Position numbers and translations under genes: made by a program. DNA of 45,314 bases from positions 1 to 45,314 of the forward strand of contig CACLUK010000007.1 in the NCBI GenBank assembly GCA_902610115.1, read 5' to 3'. This DNA comes from an uncultured Pelagibacteraceae bacterium. Lineage in GTDB: Bacteria > Pseudomonadota > Alphaproteobacteria > Pelagibacterales > Pelagibacteraceae. The notes under the pieces were generated by a model. That model was given only the letters and a program-made list of their open reading frames with translations, did not search any database and was not told where the DNA came from. Shown piece after piece: positions 1-9,004 of the stretch. Position 1 is the first letter of the stretch; each line of letters starts with the position of its first letter.

Positions 1-1
1 T

Positions 2-340
2 ATTAAAGATTTAATTTTAAATATTTCTATAGGAATACACAATTTTGAAAAAAAGAAAAAACAAAGGGTAAAATTCAATATTGAAATTTTAACAAATCCA
101 TACGTGGCTCCGAATAATAAAGATTTGACCTCTATACTTAACTATGAGGAAATTGTCAGTAGAATTGAGAAAATTACTTATTTAAAACATCATGAGTTAC
201 TTGAAGACTTGGCAGAAAATATTTTTAATATGATATTTAAAAATAAACTTGTTAAAAAAATAAATCTTAAGATAGAAAAGTTAGATATCTTAAAGAAAGC
301 CAAATCTGTTGGCATCGAGGTATCAAAATCAAAAATATGA
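2..340 (+). CDS. folB: Dihydroneopterin aldolase, 3' part (partial at left edge)
   Basis: This is the C-terminal part of a FolB-type protein of the folate pathway, which converts dihydroneopterin to 6-hydroxymethyl-dihydropterin and glycolaldehyde. The frame is open from the first bases and has no start codon in the window, so the 5' end lies to the left; the GTG at 104 is internal. Visible family features are an N-terminal strand with [16 protein letters not shown] (the usual 'IG...E...Q.v' stretch), the [11 protein letters not shown] segment matching the conserved DY..I motif, the LLEDLAENI helix and a final VGIEVSKSK strand. The stop overlaps the uvrC start in ATGA, so the two are likely cotranscribed. 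The family call is from pattern recognition on a short fragment. Confidence 0.75.
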   Translation: MKDLILNISIGIHNFEKKKKQRVKFNIEILTNPYVAPNNKDLTSILNYEEIVSRIEKITYLKHHELLEDLAENIFNMIFKNKLVKKINLKIEKLDILKKAKSVGIEVSKSKI

Positions 341-2175
341 TTAATAGTTTGGAATTAGGAAAAAAAGTAATTAAAGAAAAAATACCGCTCATACCAAAAA
401 ATCCTGGTGTTTACAAAATGATTAGTTCCACTGGTGAAATTCTTTATATTGGGAAAGCTAAAAATATTCCTAATAGACTAAAAAGTTATGTCACTGAGTC
501 TAATCTTCCCATTAGAACCGAGAGAATGCTTTCAGTAACGCATAACCTTGAAACTACTACTACAAATAATGAAAGTGAGGCTCTACTATTAGAAGCAAAT
601 TTAATAAAAAAACATAAACCTCGTTACAATATACTTTTGCGAGATGACAAATCTTTTCCTTATATTTACATTGGTAATAATGATAAGTGGCCGCAACTTA
701 CAAAACTAAGAGGAAAAAAATTAAAAACAGGATATTATTTTGGTCCATTTTCATCAATTGGTTCCGCCAATTGGACAATAAAAATTTTACAAAAAATATT
801 TCTTTTAAGAGTCTGTAATGACACTGTTTTTAAAAATAGAGAGAGACCATGTATCTTATATCAAATTAAAAGATGCTCTGCTCCATGTGTTGGACATATA
901 AATGAAAAGGAGTACGAATCTTCAGTTAAAGACGCTATTGATTTTATCTCTGGTAAATCTAGAAGAATTCAAAAAAACTTATCCAAAGAAATGGAAAAAG
1001 CTAGTAAAGAATTGGATTATGAGAAAGCTGCTATAGCTAGAGATAGAATAAAAGCATTAACTCAAATACAAACCTCTCAAAAAATAAATCAAACAAATTT
1101 AACAGAGGCTGATGTTATCAGTATTTATAAAGAGACAGGGAAAACATGTGTCCAGGTGTTTTTTTTCAGGTCAAAACAAAATTGGGGTAATCAGGCTTTT
1201 TATCCAAAACATGATCCAGATGACAGTGTAGAAGATATAATTAGTTCTTTTATATCTCAATTTTATGAAAACAAAAGTATTCCTAGATTGATATTAACCA
1301 ATTGTGAAGTCAAAGATAAAAAACTTATTGAAAAAACATTTTCTGAGAAAGATAAAAAAGATATTATTATTAAGCCAGCAAAAAGTAAAAATGAGAAGAG
1401 TATTTCTAGTCTAGCAGAGAAAAATGCAAAACAATCTTTAAAACAAAAACTCGTACAATCTGATACTAACAACAATCTTATCGAAGAATTAGCATCTAAA
1501 TTTAATATTAATAACAATATTGAATTGATAGAAGTTTACGATAATAGCCACATTCAGGGAACTGACTCTGTTGGATCACTAATTTGTTTTAGTAATGAAG
1601 GTTTTGTTAAGAAAAGATATAGGAAATTCAATATTAAAAATGAAAAAGTAAAAAATGATGACTATGGGATGATGAAAGAAGTTTTATTTAGGAGATTTTC
1701 AAAAGCAATTAAGGAAAAATCTGGTTCTCTTTCATTGCCGGATTTAATAATGATAGATGGCGGAAAAGGTCAATATTCTGTATCCAGGGAAGTTCTAAAT
1801 GAGTTAGGATTACATGACTTACCAATTTTAGCGATAGCTAAGGGGAAAAAAAGAAATGCAGGAGAGGAAAAAATCTACTACGAAAAAAAAGAATATGTCT
1901 TAGAAAAAAATGATCCATTATTATTTTTTATACAAAGACTTAGAGATGAAGCTCATAGATTTGCTATCAGCACTCACAGGGCTAAAAGAAAGAAAAACCT
2001 TAGCAAATCTTTATTAGACCAAATCCAGGGAATTGGTAAACAAAGGAAAAGAGCTTTGTTAAATCATTTTGGGTCCGCACGTGCTGTGGAATCTGCAAGT
2101 TTTGACGATTTAAAATCTGTAGAAGGAATAGAAGACAACATTGCTAGGAAAATATATGATTATTTTCACGAATAA
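337..2175 (+). CDS. uvrC: UvrABC nucleotide excision repair endonuclease subunit C
   Basis: UvrC makes the two incisions around a DNA lesion after UvrA/UvrB recognition. The 612-residue protein has the full family layout. A GIY-YIG nuclease domain lies at about residues 20-100 (PGVYKM and LYIGKAKN). A cysteine-bearing linker ([18 protein letters not shown]) follows, then a UVR coiled-coil motif at about 208-243 for UvrB contact. The RNase H-like second nuclease has [10 protein letters not shown] near 400 and [10 protein letters not shown] near 470. Tandem helix-hairpin-helix motifs end the protein ([18 protein letters not shown]). Length is normal. The start overlaps folB by 4 bases and pgsA follows with no gap, a uvrC-pgsA pairing common in proteobacteria. 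Confidence 0.97.
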   Translation: MINSLELGKKVIKEKIPLIPKNPGVYKMISSTGEILYIGKAKNIPNRLKSYVTESNLPIRTERMLSVTHNLETTTTNNESEALLLEANLIKKHKPRYNILLRDDKSFPYIYIGNNDKWPQLTKLRGKKLKTGYYFGPFSSIGSANWTIKILQKIFLLRVCNDTVFKNRERPCILYQIKRCSAPCVGHINEKEYESSVKDAIDFISGKSRRIQKNLSKEMEKASKELDYEKAAIARDRIKALTQIQTSQKINQTNLTEADVISIYKETGKTCVQVFFFRSKQNWGNQAFYPKHDPDDSVEDIISSFISQFYENKSIPRLILTNCEVKDKKLIEKTFSEKDKKDIIIKPAKSKNEKSISSLAEKNAKQSLKQKLVQSDTNNNLIEELASKFNINNNIELIEVYDNSHIQGTDSVGSLICFSNEGFVKKRYRKFNIKNEKVKNDDYGMMKEVLFRRFSKAIKEKSGSLSLPDLIMIDGGKGQYSVSREVLNELGLHDLPILAIAKGKKRNAGEEKIYYEKKEYVLEKNDPLLFFIQRLRDEAHRFAISTHRAKRKKNLSKSLLDQIQGIGKQRKRALLNHFGSARAVESASFDDLKSVEGIEDNIARKIYDYFHE

Positions 2176-2760
2176 ATGAAATTAAAAATACCTAACATAT
2201 TGACTATTGGACGGATTATAATTGTTCCAGTATTTGTTGTAACTTTTTTCATACCAGGTTTTTTTGGAGATTTAATTCCCTTTTTTTTATTTGTTCTTGC
2301 AAGCTTTACTGATTATTTAGATGGTTTGTTAGCAAGATTTTTTAAAGAAGAGTCAAAATTAGGTGAACTTTTAGATCCTATTGCAGATAAAATTTTAGTC
2401 GCAGCTGCACTAATTCTTTTAGTAATGAATGGTACAATTAAAAATTATGAGGTAATTGCAGCTGTTATAATTCTTACAAGGGAAATCTTAGTGTCTGGTT
2501 TAAGAGAATTTTTAGCAAAGGGTAGAGTCGCTATGCAAGTTACTAGTTTGTCTAAATTAAAAACTTTTATTCAAATGACTTCCATAGCAATATTATTGAC
2601 TGGTGATATTGGAAATAAGATAATTAATTTTCAAGATTACAATGCACAAACCGTTGGTATTATTTTATTATGGTTATCAGCATTTTTGACCTTATATACC
2701 GGATATGATTATTTAAGAAAAGGTATAGATCACGCTATTAATGAAGATAATAAAGATTAA
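2176..2760 (+). CDS. pgsA: CDP-diacylglycerol--glycerol-3-phosphate 3-phosphatidyltransferase
   Basis: This enzyme makes phosphatidylglycerophosphate, the precursor of phosphatidylglycerol, at the inner membrane. The 194-residue protein is highly hydrophobic with several membrane helices. It carries the complete CDP-alcohol phosphatidyltransferase motif D-G-x2-A-R-x8-G-x3-D-x3-D at D49, G50, A53, R54, G63, D67 and D71. The ATG follows the uvrC stop directly. The stop codon overlaps the stop of the convergent ilvE in the palindrome TTAA. Other CDP-alcohol transferases share the motif, but the N-terminus (KIPNILTIGRI) and the uvrC neighbour favour PgsA. Confidence 0.93.
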   Translation: MKLKIPNILTIGRIIIVPVFVVTFFIPGFFGDLIPFFLFVLASFTDYLDGLLARFFKEESKLGELLDPIADKILVAAALILLVMNGTIKNYEVIAAVIILTREILVSGLREFLAKGRVAMQVTSLSKLKTFIQMTSIAILLTGDIGNKIINFQDYNAQTVGIILLWLSAFLTLYTGYDYLRKGIDHAINEDNKD

Positions 2761-3647
2761 GCTGCAGAGTCTTTTTTTCTAACTAAATTTTGATAAGCAT
2801 CATTTAAATCTGAAATAGTATTGCATACTTTAAAATTATAATCTTTTATTTGAGACACCGGAGTGACCTCAGCCGCTGTTCCTGTTAAGAAGCAACCAAC
2901 AAATTTTTTCATCTCTTCGGGTTTTATTTTTCTTTCAATTACCTTGATTCCTTTAGATTTTGCAATTTTTATTACTTCACGTCTAGTAATCCCGTCAAGA
3001 AAGGAGTCAGGTATAGGAGTAACTAGTTCACCATCTTTATTTTTAAAAAATACATTTGCACCTGTTGCCTCGGCAATATTTCCCTCGTGATCTAACATTA
3101 GAGAGTCCGTAAATCCTTCGGCTTCGGCTTCGTGCTTAGAAAGGGTACATATCATATATAGTCCTGCAGCTTTAGTATCCCACGGTATCGTATTAGGCGC
3201 TGGTCTTCTCCAGCTAGATATATTTAGTTTAATTCCATTTAATTTTAATTTTGGATCAAAATAAGATCCCCACTCCCAGGTTGCAATTGCAACATGAATC
3301 TTATTTTTTTGTGCAGAAATTGCCATCATTTCACTCCCTCTCCAAATCAAAGGCCTCACATATCCATTTTGAACTTTTTGTACTTCGACAATATTTTTAC
3401 AAGCGTCATTTATTTCTTTTTGAGAATATGGAACTTTTATCCCCATTCTTTCGGCTGAATAAAATAATCTTGCAGTATGTTCCTCTAATTTAAAAATCTC
3501 TCCATCATAAACTCTTTCGCCTTCGAAAACGCAGCTAGCATAATGAAGCCCGTGGTTCAAAACATGGATATTAGCATCTTTCCAATCAACAGGTTTGCCA
3601 TTAAACCAAATTTTTCCTGATCTCTTATCGTAAGGTATACTTTCCAT
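2757..3647 (-). CDS. ilvE: Branched-chain-amino-acid aminotransferase
   Basis: This PLP enzyme catalyses the last step of valine, leucine and isoleucine synthesis (fold class IV aminotransferase). At 296 residues it has the usual length. Visible features are the N-terminal IWFNGKPVDWKDANIHVLNH and the FEGERVYDG segment. The PLP lysine is K159 in WDTKAAGLYM, E193 lies in IAEATGANVF, and a glycine-rich TGTAAEVTPV sits near the C-terminus. The gene stands alone on the minus strand, convergent with pgsA and divergent from the MarR gene. A -35-like TTGACT lies in the 76-base divergent gap (see the inverted repeat entry). D-amino-acid or aminodeoxychorismate-lyase relatives are less likely given the length and motifs. 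Confidence 0.94.
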   Translation of the reverse strand: MESIPYDKRSGKIWFNGKPVDWKDANIHVLNHGLHYASCVFEGERVYDGEIFKLEEHTARLFYSAERMGIKVPYSQKEINDACKNIVEVQKVQNGYVRPLIWRGSEMMAISAQKNKIHVAIATWEWGSYFDPKLKLNGIKLNISSWRRPAPNTIPWDTKAAGLYMICTLSKHEAEAEGFTDSLMLDHEGNIAEATGANVFFKNKDGELVTPIPDSFLDGITRREVIKIAKSKGIKVIERKIKPEEMKKFVGCFLTGTAAEVTPVSQIKDYNFKVCNTISDLNDAYQNLVRKKDSAA

Positions 3648-3682
3648 TTAAAGTAAATATATAGATTTTTTAATTTAAAAAA

Positions 3683-3720
3683 AGTATATTCCAAATAAGG
3701 ATAAGTCAATATAACTTACC
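3683..3720. promoter_or_regulatory. Candidate operator/promoter between ilvE and the MarR gene
   Basis: The 76-base divergent gap contains an imperfect inverted repeat at 3699-3720: GGATAAGT, spacer CAATATA, then ACTTACC. The arms match except for one extra A. Read on the minus strand, a -35-like TTGACT (3709-3704) sits inside this repeat. It is followed by TATACT at 15-base spacing or TACTTT at 17-base spacing, a plausible ilvE promoter. The repeat ends 3 bases before the ATG of the MarR-type gene. MarR proteins bind such palindromes, so self-regulation and control of ilvE are possible. This is pattern-based inference. Confidence 0.35.
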
Positions 3721-3723
3721 ATT

Positions 3724-4164
3724 ATGAAAGATTTACTTTATCTTAAAGATGATCAAATTAAAGAGTTTATACAGCTTCTCTACAATGCATATAGAGAAAC
3801 ATCGGCAGATCCTAAAGAAATCTTGTCAAAAAAGTTTTTTGGCCCCGCTCATTTAAGAGCTTTGAATTTAATAGAGAGAAATCCAGGAATTAATTTGGGT
3901 GAATTAATTTTCAAACTAAAAGTTACAAAACAAAGTCTTAATAGAGTATTAAGAGATTTAATTAAAACAAAAATGATAAAACAAGTGCAAGATGAGAATG
4001 ACACAAGAAAAAAAAATTTGTTTTTAGATAAAGAAGGAAAAATTTTTTTTGAAACAGTGTATGGTGCTCAAAAAAAAAGAATATTTAATGCTCTTAAAAA
4101 CTCTGGTTCTGACTCAGTGATAAAGTTTAAAGATGTTTTAAAAAAAATTATAAATGGAAAATAG
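3724..4164 (+). CDS. MarR-family transcriptional regulator
   Basis: This is a 146-residue winged-helix regulator of the MarR family. The N-terminal helix (about 5-25) serves dimerisation. The DNA-binding part spans about 45-110, with LRALNLIERNPGINLGELIFKL leading into a recognition helix KVTKQSLNRVLRDLI and the wing QDENDTRKKNLFLDKEGK, which holds the typical D.R....L...G pattern. Its stop overlaps the response regulator by 11 bases, so the two are translationally linked. A MarR gene fused in operon to an OmpR-type regulator recalls petP-petR of Rhodobacter, which lies near petABC; here petABC lies about 8 kb away. The ligand and targets cannot be read from the sequence. Confidence 0.85.
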   Translation: MKDLLYLKDDQIKEFIQLLYNAYRETSADPKEILSKKFFGPAHLRALNLIERNPGINLGELIFKLKVTKQSLNRVLRDLIKTKMIKQVQDENDTRKKNLFLDKEGKIFFETVYGAQKKRIFNALKNSGSDSVIKFKDVLKKIINGK

Positions 4165-4831
4165 CAAATTACATATTTTAGTAGTTGATGATGACGATAG
4201 AATTAGAAGTCTTTTAAAAGATTACTTATCAGAAAATAATTATATTGTTTCTACAGCAGAAAATGCAGATGAAGCCAAGAAGAAAATAAATTATTTAAAA
4301 TTTAATATAATCATTTTAGATGTAATGATGCCTGGGCAAAATGGCTATGATTTAACTCAAGAAATTAAGAAAAAAAGTAAAGTTCCAATAATTCTACTAA
4401 CCGCTAAAGGTGAAGTTGAAAATCGAATTAAAGGTTTAGAATTAGGAGCTGATGATTATATTGGAAAACCCTTTGAACCTAAAGAATTATTATTAAGAAT
4501 AAAAAATGTAATTAGAAACAATATAAAAATTGATCTTCAGGCAAAACATCAAATAGGAAAAGCAAAAATAGACCTAAATAAAATGATAATAAATTTAAAA
4601 GAAGTAGATAAAAAGATTAATAATTCAGAAAAAAAAGTTCTTGTTGAAATGTTATCTAATCCTGGAAAAACTTATTCGCGTGAAGATATTGGAAAAATTT
4701 CAGGTATTACGCAAGAAAGGTCTATTGACGTTATGATTACAAGACTAAGACAAAAAATTGAAGTTAACCCTAAAAATCCAAAATATTTACAAACTATAAG
4801 AGGAGCAGGTTATGTTCTCTGGGTTGAATAA
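4154..4831 (+). CDS. ompR: OmpR-family response regulator
   Basis: This 225-residue two-component response regulator has a receiver domain at about 7-120. It contains an acidic cluster (VVDDDD, residues 10-15), the phosphoacceptor D56 in IIILDVMMPG, T83 in LLTAKGE and K105 in DYIGKPFEP. The C-terminal winged-helix domain (about 130-225) ends in LRQKIEVNPKNPKYLQTIRG followed by AGYVLWVE, typical of OmpR/PhoB proteins. It overlaps the MarR gene by 11 bases upstream and the histidine kinase by 20 bases downstream, so the three form a translationally coupled set. The name OmpR follows family similarity and the EnvZ-like partner. PetR of Rhodobacter is an alternative name. Targets are unknown. Confidence 0.88.
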   Translation: MENSKLHILVVDDDDRIRSLLKDYLSENNYIVSTAENADEAKKKINYLKFNIIILDVMMPGQNGYDLTQEIKKKSKVPIILLTAKGEVENRIKGLELGADDYIGKPFEPKELLLRIKNVIRNNIKIDLQAKHQIGKAKIDLNKMIINLKEVDKKINNSEKKVLVEMLSNPGKTYSREDIGKISGITQERSIDVMITRLRQKIEVNPKNPKYLQTIRGAGYVLWVE

Positions 4832-6128
4832 ACTTATTAAATTAATTCTTCCAAAAAGATTATTTTATAGGGCTTTAATAATTGTAGCTGCTCCAACAAT
4901 TATACTTCAACTAATTATTACAATAGTTTTTTATGATAGTATTTGGATTAAAGCTAATAAAAACACTACAAGATCTTTGGTAGCTCAATTAAAAACCATT
5001 CAAGAAGTTTATAAAAATGATAAAAAAAATTTAGATTTTTTTACAGATAGTTATAAAAATAATTTTAATTTCGAAATAGGTATTTATCAAAATGAGCTAC
5101 CTAAAATATCGGGTGAGCGAAAATTTAGTCCTATGGATAGATCTCTTAGAAGGGAGCTTAAATCAACTTTTGGTAATAATAATTACTGGTTCAGTACCTC
5201 AAAATTTAAGAATGCCGTCGAAATAAAAATTAAATCTCAAAATGATGTAATTGAATTTTTAGTGCCTAAAGAAATGGTATCGGCATCTTCTGTAAGATTA
5301 TTCGTTTTATGGACCACTTTGCCATCAATAGTTTTAATAGTAATTGCTTTGATATTTCTAAAAAATCAAACAAAACCTTTAGTAAGATTAGCAAAAGCAG
5401 CAGAAAAATTTGGGAAGGGGGACTATGTAAATGACTTTAGACCTTCAGGAGCCCAAGAAATTAGGAAGGCGGCATATGAGTTTGATAGAATGGCAAAAAG
5501 AATAAATCGTCATCTAAACCAAAGATCAGAAATGTTATCCGGTATTAGTCATGATTTGAGGACACCATTAACTCGTCTGAAATTACAACTTGCGATGATT
5601 AGTGAAAAAGAATTGTCTAACAATATGTCCAAAGATATAGATGAGATGGAAAAAATGCTTAATGATTATCTTCATTTTGCAAAAACTCAGTCCCTTGAGT
5701 CAACTAAGGAAGTTAATTTAGCAAAGATATTTAGTGAAATAAAAAAAGACATAAACAACAATAATTTAGAAATTCTGATTACTGACGATGTAAATCTAAA
5801 AGCTAGACCTATCTCTTTAAAAAGATCATTTGAGAACATTATAATGAACGGACTCACCTATGGAAAAAAGGTATTTGTTAATATTCAAAAAGGTTCTAAT
5901 CGTGCATTAATCATTTTTGAGGACGACGGACCTGGAATTCCTGAAGATCAATATAAAAATGTTTTTAAGCCTTTTTTTAGACTTGATAAAAGTAGAAGTC
6001 TCAATAAATCTGGAGTAGGTTTAGGATTAGCTATAGTTGAAGATGTTATAAATTCTCACGGAGGAAGCATTCACTTGAGTAAAAGTAAATATAAAGGTTT
6101 GCTTTTTAAGATTTCTTTGCCTTTTTAG
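4812..6128 (+). CDS. envZ: EnvZ-like sensor histidine kinase
   Basis: This 438-residue inner-membrane sensor kinase is the likely partner of the preceding regulator. There are two membrane helices (about 20-42 and 161-183) around a periplasmic sensing region of some 115 residues. A HAMP linker follows (about 184-235). The H-box contains the phosphorylated H247 in GISHDLRTPLTRLKLQL. The ATPase domain has an N-box (SFENIIMNGLTYGKK), EDDGPGIPEDQ and GVGLGLAIVED. The periplasmic domain is short and carries no motif I recognise, so the stimulus is unknown. The 3' end overlaps the convergent ubiK by 23 bases. Confidence 0.88.
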   Translation: MFSGLNKLIKLILPKRLFYRALIIVAAPTIILQLIITIVFYDSIWIKANKNTTRSLVAQLKTIQEVYKNDKKNLDFFTDSYKNNFNFEIGIYQNELPKISGERKFSPMDRSLRRELKSTFGNNNYWFSTSKFKNAVEIKIKSQNDVIEFLVPKEMVSASSVRLFVLWTTLPSIVLIVIALIFLKNQTKPLVRLAKAAEKFGKGDYVNDFRPSGAQEIRKAAYEFDRMAKRINRHLNQRSEMLSGISHDLRTPLTRLKLQLAMISEKELSNNMSKDIDEMEKMLNDYLHFAKTQSLESTKEVNLAKIFSEIKKDINNNNLEILITDDVNLKARPISLKRSFENIIMNGLTYGKKVFVNIQKGSNRALIIFEDDGPGIPEDQYKNVFKPFFRLDKSRSLNKSGVGLGLAIVEDVINSHGGSIHLSKSKYKGLLFKISLPF

Positions 6129-6351
6129 ATTTATTTTTTTTTTGTAATTCTTTAATAATATTTTCTTGTTTTTCAACAATCTTTTTTAAAACTTCGAATT
6201 GGTCTTGTGTCACTAGATTTAATGAACCTGCTAACTTGTCTTTTTTAAATTTTAAATCATTTGTAATTTCTTTTTTGATATCTTTTGAAGTTAAAATACC
6301 ATTTTCAATCAAGCTCGAAATTATTTTTAAAAGTTTTTCTGATTTTGCCAT
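6106..6351 (-). CDS. ubiK: UbiK/YqiC-type BMFP accessory protein
   Basis: This small 81-residue protein has the BMFP arrangement. An amphipathic N-terminal half (KLLKIISSLIENGILTSKD) is followed by a C-terminal coiled coil beginning VTQDQFEVLKKIVEKQENII, the typical 'vsreeFd...' segment. UbiK of E. coli helps the aerobic ubiquinone synthesis complex; relatives are described as membrane fusogenic. In many alphaproteobacteria this gene is divergent from lgt, as here (51-base gap). A TTGAAA-N17-TAAGAT box set reads toward it (6385-6357), but the -10 box lies only 5 bases from the start codon. The very lysine-rich tail overlaps the envZ 3' end on the other strand. Confidence 0.75.
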   Translation of the reverse strand: MAKSEKLLKIISSLIENGILTSKDIKKEITNDLKFKKDKLAGSLNLVTQDQFEVLKKIVEKQENIIKELQKKNKSKKAKKS

Positions 6352-6402
6352 AGTTTATCTTATTTGATGGGCATCTTAATTTCAAATGTGATATAAGATC
6401 AT

Positions 6403-7194
6403 ATGTTCACACATAATTTAGATCCTATTTTGATTGATTTTGGGTTTATTGCGATTAGGTGGTACTCATTAGCTTATATTTTTGGAATTATTTTAGGTTG
6501 GTGGTATGGAAAAAAAATTATCATCAAATATTTTAATAGTGAAAATGTAGAAATTAATTTAAAGAATTTTGATGATTTAATAACAAACCTAATTTTTTCA
6601 ATAATTATCGGAGGTAGATTAGGTTACGTCATTTTTTACAATCCAAAATATTACATTTCCAACCCGCTAGATATTATTAAAATTTGGGAAGGTGGAATGT
6701 CATTTCACGGTGCTCTAATAGGAGTAATAATTGGAACTTATTTTTTTTCAAAAAAGAAAAATATACAAACTTTTTTTTTATTGGATATAGTTGCATGTGT
6801 AGCACCAATTGGTATTTTTTTTGGAAGAGTTGCCAACTTTATTAACGGTGAACTTGTAGGTAAAACAAGTAACATATTCTGGGGTGTAATATTTCCAGAT
6901 TATGACTCGTTAGTTAGACATCCATCACAACTATACGAAGCAGCATTAGAGGGGTTAGTCTTATTTTTTATAATGAACTCAATTATAAAAAGAATTAATT
7001 ATCAATTAGGAACTTGTTCATACCTTTTTTTAATTTATTATGGATTTTTTAGAATCCTTTCTGAGTTTTTTAGAGAGCCAGATGAGCAATTAGGTCTTTT
7101 TTTTAATTTTATTAGCATGGGAACTCTTTTAAGTGTTTGCATGATAATAAGTGGATTTGTACTTTTTAAAATCTTAAGAAAAAATGAAAACTAA
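6403..7194 (+). CDS. lgt: Phosphatidylglycerol--prolipoprotein diacylglyceryl transferase
   Basis: Lgt transfers diacylglyceryl from phosphatidylglycerol to the lipobox cysteine of prolipoproteins in the inner membrane. The 263-residue protein has about seven membrane helices. Signature segments are RWYSLAYIFGIILGWWYG, GGRLGYVIFYNP, GGMSFHGALIG, the hallmark GRVANFINGELVGK, and HPSQLYEA. The length is normal. It begins the lgt-midA-pgeF set; midA overlaps its end by 11 bases. The product of pgsA supplies its lipid donor, though that gene is not adjacent. Confidence 0.96.
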   Translation: MFTHNLDPILIDFGFIAIRWYSLAYIFGIILGWWYGKKIIIKYFNSENVEINLKNFDDLITNLIFSIIIGGRLGYVIFYNPKYYISNPLDIIKIWEGGMSFHGALIGVIIGTYFFSKKKNIQTFFLLDIVACVAPIGIFFGRVANFINGELVGKTSNIFWGVIFPDYDSLVRHPSQLYEAALEGLVLFFIMNSIIKRINYQLGTCSYLFLIYYGFFRILSEFFREPDEQLGLFFNFISMGTLLSVCMIISGFVLFKILRKNEN

Positions 7195-8245
7195 TTATAA
7201 ATTTTTTTGTAATTCAAAATCATTACCGGTTGATGATTTTTTTCATAATGTGCTTTACGACAAGAAAAATGGTTATTATAATATTAAATCACCTATTGGA
7301 AATAAGGGTGACTACATAACAGCTCCGAAAATATCAAAATTATTTTCAGAAATAATAGCCGTATGGATAATTTCTACTTGGGAAAATTTTGGTAAGCCCT
7401 CTAATTTTAATATTGTTGAGCTAGGACCTGGCGATGGAAGTCTTGCAATGGTTTTAATAGATGTTTTTAAAAGATTTCCTAAATTCAACTCCTGCAAAAA
7501 TATTTATTTGTTTGAGGTAAGCAGTATCTTGAAAAAAATTCAGCAAAAAAATATTAAAAATACAAAAGTAAAATGGATACAAAACTTTAAAAAAATAAAA
7601 AAGGCACCTACAATTTTTTTTGGAAATGAGTTTTTTGACTCAATTCCTATTAAACAATTTAAACGTAAAAATAATACAATTCTTGAAAAATATTTTGTCT
7701 TGAAGAATAATGGTCAAATTATTGAAAACTTTAAAAAAGCTTCATCTAAAGATATAAAAGTAATTAGATCATTTAAAACATTTAAAAATCAAAAATTTAT
7801 AGAATTTCCTAAAAACGGTTTCTCAATATTAAAAGAGATTATAAAAAAAATTAAGAAGTTAGATGGGTGCCTATTAATGATTGATTATGGTTACTTAAAA
7901 CCAAATAACAGTAATACCATTCAGTCAGTAATTAATCATAAAAAAAATAATATTCTAGAAAATTTAGGTAAAGCAGATATTTCATGTCATGTTAATTTTC
8001 AGTTATTGACTGAATTTTTTTTAAAAAATAATTTAAAAGTTGAAAAAACTATTTCTCAAAAAGAATTTTTGAATAATATGGGCATAAAAGAAAGAGCAGA
8101 TTTGATATCAAGAAAAATGAAATTTTTAGATAAAACAAATCTTTATTTAAGATTAAAAAGATTAATGAGTTCTAATTTAATGGGTGATTTATTTAAGGTG
8201 ATTTTAACATATAAATATAATCACAATTATTTCGGGTTTAAATAA
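7184..8245 (+). CDS. MidA/NDUFAF7-type SAM-dependent methyltransferase
   Basis: This 353-residue protein belongs to the DUF185/MidA family. The SAM-binding motif VELGPGDGSLA lies near residues 76-86. Other conserved stretches are KGDYITAPKISKLFSE near the N-terminus, FGNEFFDSIPIKQF, and LLMIDYGYLKP. The mitochondrial homologue NDUFAF7 methylates an arginine of a complex I subunit during assembly; the bacterial role is inferred from that. It sits between lgt and pgeF with overlapping ends (11 bases and 1 base), an arrangement common in alphaproteobacteria. The C-terminal third is very lysine-rich and less conserved by eye. Confidence 0.85.
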   Translation: MKTNYKFFCNSKSLPVDDFFHNVLYDKKNGYYNIKSPIGNKGDYITAPKISKLFSEIIAVWIISTWENFGKPSNFNIVELGPGDGSLAMVLIDVFKRFPKFNSCKNIYLFEVSSILKKIQQKNIKNTKVKWIQNFKKIKKAPTIFFGNEFFDSIPIKQFKRKNNTILEKYFVLKNNGQIIENFKKASSKDIKVIRSFKTFKNQKFIEFPKNGFSILKEIIKKIKKLDGCLLMIDYGYLKPNNSNTIQSVINHKKNNILENLGKADISCHVNFQLLTEFFLKNNLKVEKTISQKEFLNNMGIKERADLISRKMKFLDKTNLYLRLKRLMSSNLMGDLFKVILTYKYNHNYFGFK

Positions 8246-8997
8246 TGTTTTACTCAAAAAAATTGAAAACTTTCAAAAACTTAAAACATTGTTTTTTTTC
8301 AAGAAAAGGTGGTGTATCAAAAGGAATTTATGCAAGTTTAAATTGTGGTAGAGGATCAGGAGATAGAAAAAAAAACTTGTCAAATAACTTTAAATTGATC
8401 AAGAAGAAAATGAGTATATTATCAGGAAATTTAGTTCTGATGCATCAAACTCACAGTAACAAAGTGATAGAAATTAAAAAAAAAAATTTAAAAAAAAAGA
8501 TTTTTTCTGATGCAATAATAACAAAAATTAAAGGTATCGCTCTTTGTGTAGTTACTGCAGATTGTGTGCCTATATTACTTTTTGACCCTAAAAGTAAAAT
8601 TATCGGTTGTATTCATGCTGGGTGGAGGGGAGCTTTTTCTGGAATAATAAAAAATACAGTTATTGAGATGAAAAAATATTCTTCTAATAGTAAAATTTAT
8701 GCATGTATAGGGCCTTGTATTGGTTTTAAAAACTATGAAGTTGATATAAAATTTTTTAATAAATTTATAAAACAGTCAAAAAAAAATAATAAATATTTTT
8801 TAAAAAAAAACAATTTAAAAAAGTTATTTAACTTAAGAAAATTTGTGACTGATCTACTTTTAGAATTGGGTGTGGAAATAGATCACGTAAATCGTGACAC
8901 TTTTAAGGAAAAGAATTACTTTTTTAGCTACAGAAGGTCTTTAATTCTGAAAGAGAGGGATTATGGGAGGTGCTTATCAGCTATAAGTTTGGTTTAG
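8245..8997 (+). CDS. pgeF: PgeF/YfiH-type peptidoglycan editing factor (laccase-domain, Cu-oxidase_4 family)
   Basis: This 250-residue member of the YfiH/PgeF family is described as a purine nucleoside phosphorylase-like or peptidoglycan-editing enzyme. The metal-site residues are all present: H70 in MHQTHSNKV, C107 in TADCVPILLFDP and H124 in HAGWRGAFSG. The N-terminal FFSRKGGVSKGIYASLNCG is also typical, as is the C-terminal SYRR segment near FFSYRRSL. The start codon shares its A with the stop of the upstream methyltransferase gene. The coding region holds an 11-A run at 8476-8486 followed closely by 9 A's, encoding lysines. Confidence 0.88.
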   Translation: MFYSKKLKTFKNLKHCFFSRKGGVSKGIYASLNCGRGSGDRKKNLSNNFKLIKKKMSILSGNLVLMHQTHSNKVIEIKKKNLKKKIFSDAIITKIKGIALCVVTADCVPILLFDPKSKIIGCIHAGWRGAFSGIIKNTVIEMKKYSSNSKIYACIGPCIGFKNYEVDIKFFNKFIKQSKKNNKYFLKKNNLKKLFNLRKFVTDLLLELGVEIDHVNRDTFKEKNYFFSYRRSLILKERDYGRCLSAISLV

Positions 8998-9004
8998 ATT
9001 AAAT

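Noticed and set aside
104-340. A separate 78-residue gene starting at GTG 104
   Set aside because: The frame is open upstream to the window edge and the upstream residues fit the FolB N-terminal part, so this is an internal codon of a truncated folB.
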